Shown one piece after another: positions 60,427 to 64,000 of a stretch of 64,000 nt of DNA. The stretch is from contig NZ_BILY01000008.1 of NCBI RefSeq assembly GCF_004000805.1, positions 62,001 to 126,000 of the forward strand, written 5' to 3'. Each line of letters starts with the position of its first letter. Position 1 is the first letter of the stretch. The notes beneath the pieces were generated by a model that worked only from the letters and a program-made list of their open reading frames with translations, was not told the origin of the DNA and made no database searches. Made by a program: the position numbers and the translations under genes. Source of the stretch: Paenibacillus glycanilyticus NBRC 16618. GTDB taxonomy: Bacteria; Bacillota; Bacilli; Paenibacillales; Paenibacillaceae.

Positions 60427-62127
60427 CTATTCATTCCAAAGCTTGACGCGGTCCTGTACATACTTCGTAAAGCCTTTTTCCATTTTCTCGACTCCTGCAT
60501 CCAGCAATTGCTTCTGGTAACTATCCCACATCTTATCGAAGTCTTCCGGCTTTGCCATCACCATTTGCGGAATCTGCTTCCATGTAATATCTTTCATTTT
60601 ATTGGCGAGGATGGTCACTTCGTCATCACCTGGTACCGCTATATTCCAAGCGGCTCCCCATGCTTTGACCGGGAACTCTTCCTCTTTCGGGAACAGGTCT
60701 TTCCAGGTTGTAGCGTTATAAGCCTTGAGCGTTTCCTTATCGGTGCTTGTATACGTGCTCACGATTTGCTCCGGGAAATTCTTCGTATAATAATTGCTCG
60801 TGGAATCCTTGACGCCATCGCCGTAATGCGCGCCAATATTCGAATAGAAGCCAATGCCGGATTCTTGGCTAAAAGCCGTATTATCGTTAATAATGCGCTT
60901 CTGAACATCTTCCGGAACTACCCGTTTGCCATCCTGGATCGTATAATGCTTGCCTTCAATCCCCCAGTTGTTAAGTACCTGGGCTTGCTCCGATGCCAGA
61001 TAATCCAGGAATTTAATCGCCCTTACCGGATCTTTGCAGGATGTTGTAATGCCTACTCCCCAGCCAGCCATAAAGCCCGTGGACTGGAAGCGGTTATCTT
61101 TATAAGCGTCCGACAACATTACCGAGTAATGCCCGTAGGTTTGGTCAAGCTTGTTGTCAGCTTTCAGTGCTTTTTCGCCGTCCGCATAACCCCAATCCGC
61201 GTCGATCAAACCGATTACCCGACCGGAGGCAATCTTCGCCAGGTACTGGTCATTCTTCTCTACGAAGCTTTCTTTATCCAGCAACCCGATGTTATACATA
61301 TGGTTTAGCCACTGAAAATACTCTTTCTCGCCTTCCGTACGGTAATGATAAGTAGCTTCATTCGTTTTCGGATCAATATAATACTCGCCGTCGCCCGATT
61401 TGCCAGTCGTTTCGGCTGCCGGGTTGGTTACGGTAATATACGTATGCCAGTCATCCCCGTTAAGGGTAAGCCCAATGTTTTTATTCCCGTTTTCATCCGT
61501 CGGGTGCTTCTCCAAGTAGGATTTGATTACATTCTCGTAATCCTGCAGGGTCTTGACCTGCGGGTAACCCGCTTCCTTCACCGCGCGGTGCTGCAGCTCG
61601 AATCCGCCTCCCGCTACAAACGTTTGTCCGTCAACAGCCGAATAGGTCGGAATCACGTAGATGGACGGATCGTCGTTGCTGTAGCGCAGCCGATTAATTT
61701 GATCGCCAAACAGCTTCTTCAGATTCGGGGCGTACTTCTCGATCAAATCCGTCAGATCAAGCATGGCTCCCGCATCGACCAATTTGTTCAAATCCCCTTT
61801 GGGGCTGATCAGATCGGGATAATCCCCGCTGGTCGCGATGAGGGCTACCTTCTGCGCAGGATCGCCAACCGCAAACTCGGCATCAAGCGTAACGCCTGTC
61901 TGCTTTGTAATTTCTTTGCCTACATCATCCTGCATATTTCTCCAATTCGGATTGCCATCCTCGCTGAAGAACGAGAAGGTAACCGGGGAGGTCTCATTTC
62001 CCTGCTCTTTTCCCGTGTTACCGCTTACAACATTGCCATTGCCGTTATTTCCCGCGCATCCGGCCAATACGCCTACCGCGAGCGTAAAGACCATGCCCAG
62101 CTTCGAGATTTCCCCTGCTTTTACCAT
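60427..62127 (-). CDS. Lipoprotein sugar-binding protein, large LplA type
   Basis: About 566 aa from the ATG at 62127, with GGGGG 8 nt upstream; the in-frame ATG at 62142 overlaps that site. Signal peptide with lipobox LAGC (Cys24). The large solute-binding fold has LIATSGDYPDLISPKGDLNK and WGVGITTSCKDPVRAIKFLD. It serves the permease pair at 62204-64000. The GH43 gene behind it suggests xylo- or arabino-oligosaccharides. Confidence 0.92.
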   Translation of the reverse strand: MVKAGEISKLGMVFTLAVGVLAGCAGNNGNGNVVSGNTGKEQGNETSPVTFSFFSEDGNPNWRNMQDDVGKEITKQTGVTLDAEFAVGDPAQKVALIATSGDYPDLISPKGDLNKLVDAGAMLDLTDLIEKYAPNLKKLFGDQINRLRYSNDDPSIYVIPTYSAVDGQTFVAGGGFELQHRAVKEAGYPQVKTLQDYENVIKSYLEKHPTDENGNKNIGLTLNGDDWHTYITVTNPAAETTGKSGDGEYYIDPKTNEATYHYRTEGEKEYFQWLNHMYNIGLLDKESFVEKNDQYLAKIASGRVIGLIDADWGYADGEKALKADNKLDQTYGHYSVMLSDAYKDNRFQSTGFMAGWGVGITTSCKDPVRAIKFLDYLASEQAQVLNNWGIEGKHYTIQDGKRVVPEDVQKRIINDNTAFSQESGIGFYSNIGAHYGDGVKDSTSNYYTKNFPEQIVSTYTSTDKETLKAYNATTWKDLFPKEEEFPVKAWGAAWNIAVPGDDEVTILANKMKDITWKQIPQMVMAKPEDFDKMWDSYQKQLLDAGVEKMEKGFTKYVQDRVKLWNE

Positions 62128-62203
62128 CCTGTATACCCCCATTTAAATTAAGATTCGTATATCGTATAAACAGGTTACCCTGCCGATACCGCTGTCAGAT
62201 CAA

Positions 62204-63100
62204 TCAGCTTTTCACCGCGCCAAGCGTCATCCCCGTAACGAAATACCGCTGCAGAAACGGATAGACCAGAAGAATCGGAACAGTAACAATGATTGTGATT
62301 GCCATTTTGACCGATTCCGGAGATATTCTGTTCATCACTTGATTCATGTTCGTCCCGTTAACCTCTTGACCGCTGCTGCCCACCTGGGTGCTCTGCAGCA
62401 CTTTCATTAACTCGAACTGCAGCGTGGTCAAATGCTCCTTCGAGCCGTTGTACAAATACGTATCAAACCAAGAATTCCATTGGCCAACCGCCAGGAACAG
62501 CGCAACCGTGGCCAGTGCCGGCAGCAATAACGGAAGAATGACGCGCCAGTAGATCGTAAAATCATTGGCTCCGTCCAGCTTCGCCGATTCCTGAAGGGCA
62601 TACGGCAGCCCGTCGATAAACGAGCGAATAATAAACACATTGAATGCGCTTACGAGTCCGGGCAGCACATACACCCAGAACGTTCCGATAAGATGCATAT
62701 CGCGCATGAGGAGGTAAAAAGGGATGAGTCCGCCCGATACATACATCGTCAGAGCCAGGAATAGGGATAAAAACTTACGTCCGTCGAATTCAGCCCGGCT
62801 CAGCACGTAAGCCAGCATGGAAGAGCTGATAAGCCCCAATACCGTACCGGCCAAGGTCCGCAGCACCGAAATCTTGAGTCCCGTAAGCAGCCCTGCGAAC
62901 GAGAAAATAAGCGAATAATTGTCAAACGTCAGGTGACGGGGAAAAACCGTAATGCCTCCCCTTACCGTGTCGGTTGAATCATTCAGGGATATAGCCAGCA
63001 CATTCAGGAACGGGTAAAGGGTACAGACCGCTACCAGCGAAATAACGAGATAAACGATCACGTCAAAGAGCCGATCCGTCAGTGAGATGCGAACTTTCAC
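62204..63100 (-). CDS. ABC sugar permease, LplC/YtcP type
   Basis: 298 aa, six membrane helices. The EAA loop is QESAKLDGANDFTIYWRVI. The C-terminus RYFVTGMTLGAVKS is typical, with Thr instead of Lys before Gly. It follows the LplB-type gene by 15 nt. Confidence 0.92.
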   Translation of the reverse strand: MKVRISLTDRLFDVIVYLVISLVAVCTLYPFLNVLAISLNDSTDTVRGGITVFPRHLTFDNYSLIFSFAGLLTGLKISVLRTLAGTVLGLISSSMLAYVLSRAEFDGRKFLSLFLALTMYVSGGLIPFYLLMRDMHLIGTFWVYVLPGLVSAFNVFIIRSFIDGLPYALQESAKLDGANDFTIYWRVILPLLLPALATVALFLAVGQWNSWFDTYLYNGSKEHLTTLQFELMKVLQSTQVGSSGQEVNGTNMNQVMNRISPESVKMAITIIVTVPILLVYPFLQRYFVTGMTLGAVKS

Positions 63101-63115
63101 TATTTCAAGCCCTCC

Positions 63116-64000
63116 TTACATAATGCTTTCTTTGGTGATCTTCTTGAAAATGCCGTTCGCGACGAATAGCAGGATCAGACTTACCACGGAGTTGAAAATG
63201 TTAATTGCGGTGCCGAAGGAATAACGTCCCATTCCCAGTCCGTAGTTAAGGGCATACAGGTCAAGAACTTCGGATTTCTCTTTTACCAGACTGTTCCCGA
63301 GGAGAAACTGCTTCTCGAACCCGATGCTTATCAGATGTCCGATTGACATAATCAGCAAAATAATAATCGTGGAACGAATACCCGGCAGCGTAATATGCCA
63401 AATCTGCTTCAACCTGCTTGCACCGTCAACACGGGCTGCCTCGTAGAGCTCCGGACCAATCCCGGCAATGGCGGCCAGATAGATAATGGCGTTCCAGCCG
63501 GTTTCCTTCCAAATATCCGCGCTCGTCACCAGGTACCAGAACAAATTTTCCTTGGCCATAAACTGAATCGGCTCATGAATGAGATGCAGGCCTACCAAGA
63601 TTTGATTCACAACGCCATTCTCCGCTGAAAGCATCTTCGTCACAATCCCCGCAACAACCACCCAGGAGACAAAATGCGGCAGATAGGAAACCGTCTGTAC
63701 GAAGCGTTTCAGAAACGAAATACGGACCTCGTTCAACAGAACGGCGAAGAGGATCGGAATCGTAAAGCTCGCAATGAGCCCCATAAAACTCATCGCCAAG
63801 GTGTTTCGCAGCGCATTAAAAAATTGATCATCCTGAAATAACATCCGGAAGTTATCAAAGCCGACCCACTTCTGGTCGAAGAAGGACTTCCCTACCCGAA
63901 ATTGCTGGAAAGCCATCGTCCAGCCCCATAACGGCATATAACTGAATACAAAAACAAAAATGACAAAAGGGACCGACATGTAATAAAGATACCGCTGCCG
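63116..64000 (-). CDS. ABC sugar permease, LplB type (5' end outside the window)
   Basis: At least 295 codons; the frame is open to the window edge (RQRYLYY precedes the first internal Met), so the true start lies beyond 64000. Membrane helices begin with PFVIFVFVFSYMPLWGW. The EAA loop is YEAARVDGASRLKQIWHIT. It is the upstream permease of locus V. Its regulator genes are probably further to the right. Confidence 0.9.
   Translation of the reverse strand, partial: RQRYLYYMSVPFVIFVFVFSYMPLWGWTMAFQQFRVGKSFFDQKWVGFDNFRMLFQDDQFFNALRNTLAMSFMGLIASFTIPILFAVLLNEVRISFLKRFVQTVSYLPHFVSWVVVAGIVTKMLSAENGVVNQILVGLHLIHEPIQFMAKENLFWYLVTSADIWKETGWNAIIYLAAIAGIGPELYEAARVDGASRLKQIWHITLPGIRSTIIILLIMSIGHLISIGFEKQFLLGNSLVKEKSEVLDLYALNYGLGMGRYSFGTAINIFNSVVSLILLFVANGIFKKITKESIM

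Noticed and set aside
1..64000. tRNA, rRNA, CRISPR arrays, insertion sequences or prophage genes
   Set aside because: No cloverleaf, rRNA-like segment, spacer array, transposase or phage structural gene was recognised on reading; the repeats found are all short operator-type elements.

Overview
The window looks like the chromosome of a Gram-positive, probably spore-forming, plant-polysaccharide-degrading bacterium of the Paenibacillus/Cohnella type. The grounds are strong GGAGG ribosome sites, lipoprotein solute-binding proteins, YesM/YesN-type two-component systems, CcpA-like cre sites and a YtaF-like membrane protein. No rRNA, tRNA, CRISPR array or insertion sequence was recognised.

Most of the window is sugar-uptake and glycosidase loci. 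A YesM/YesN pair stands alone at 125-3429. Locus I (3493-19021, minus strand) holds two permeases, a GH43 enzyme, a binding protein, a GH1 enzyme, a YesM/YesN pair and a beta-glucuronidase/alpha-L-rhamnosidase/SDR operon. Locus II (19192-28978) holds a YesM/YesN pair, two permeases, a binding protein and a large GH106-like enzyme. Locus III (38066-46966) holds a LacI-family regulator, a YesM/YesN pair, two permeases, a GH113 mannanase-like enzyme and a binding protein. Locus IV (50513-56623) holds a YesM/YesN pair, a binding protein and two permeases, but no glycosidase. Locus V (58871 to the window end) holds two permeases, a binding protein and a second GH43 enzyme. That makes five importers, none with its own ATPase, so all presumably share an MsmX-like ATPase encoded elsewhere. 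The glycosidases lack signal peptides, so imported oligosaccharides are probably cut in the cytoplasm.

The regions between the loci are accessory. 29-37 kb holds an SDR/TetR module, tatA, a YtaF/MntP-like protein, a TetR-controlled ADH/cupin/MFS detoxification operon, an extra MraY-like transferase, a standalone NTTRR-F1-like protein and an XRE/membrane-protein pair. 47-50 kb holds small hypothetical membrane proteins, a decayed oligopeptide-transporter ATPase gene and a HAD phosphatase. 57-59 kb holds a divergent LysR/EamA pair.

The most interesting signals are in the promoters. In locus I three separate promoters carry the same pair of direct-repeat sites: GTCG elements exactly 23 bp apart, GTCG-N7-GTTAGT, then exactly 19 nt to a -10 hexamer. 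This defines a regulon for the local AraC-type response regulator. Locus III has a different 26-bp element, 24/26 identical at two promoters and exactly 36 nt from each -10. Locus IV (23-bp period) and locus II (22-bp period) have their own direct repeats. In loci II, III and IV a cre-like site starts 4-6 nt after the -10, where it would cover the transcription start. Locus I lacks it. Each importer therefore seems to combine a private activator site with, in most cases, a common catabolite-repression site.
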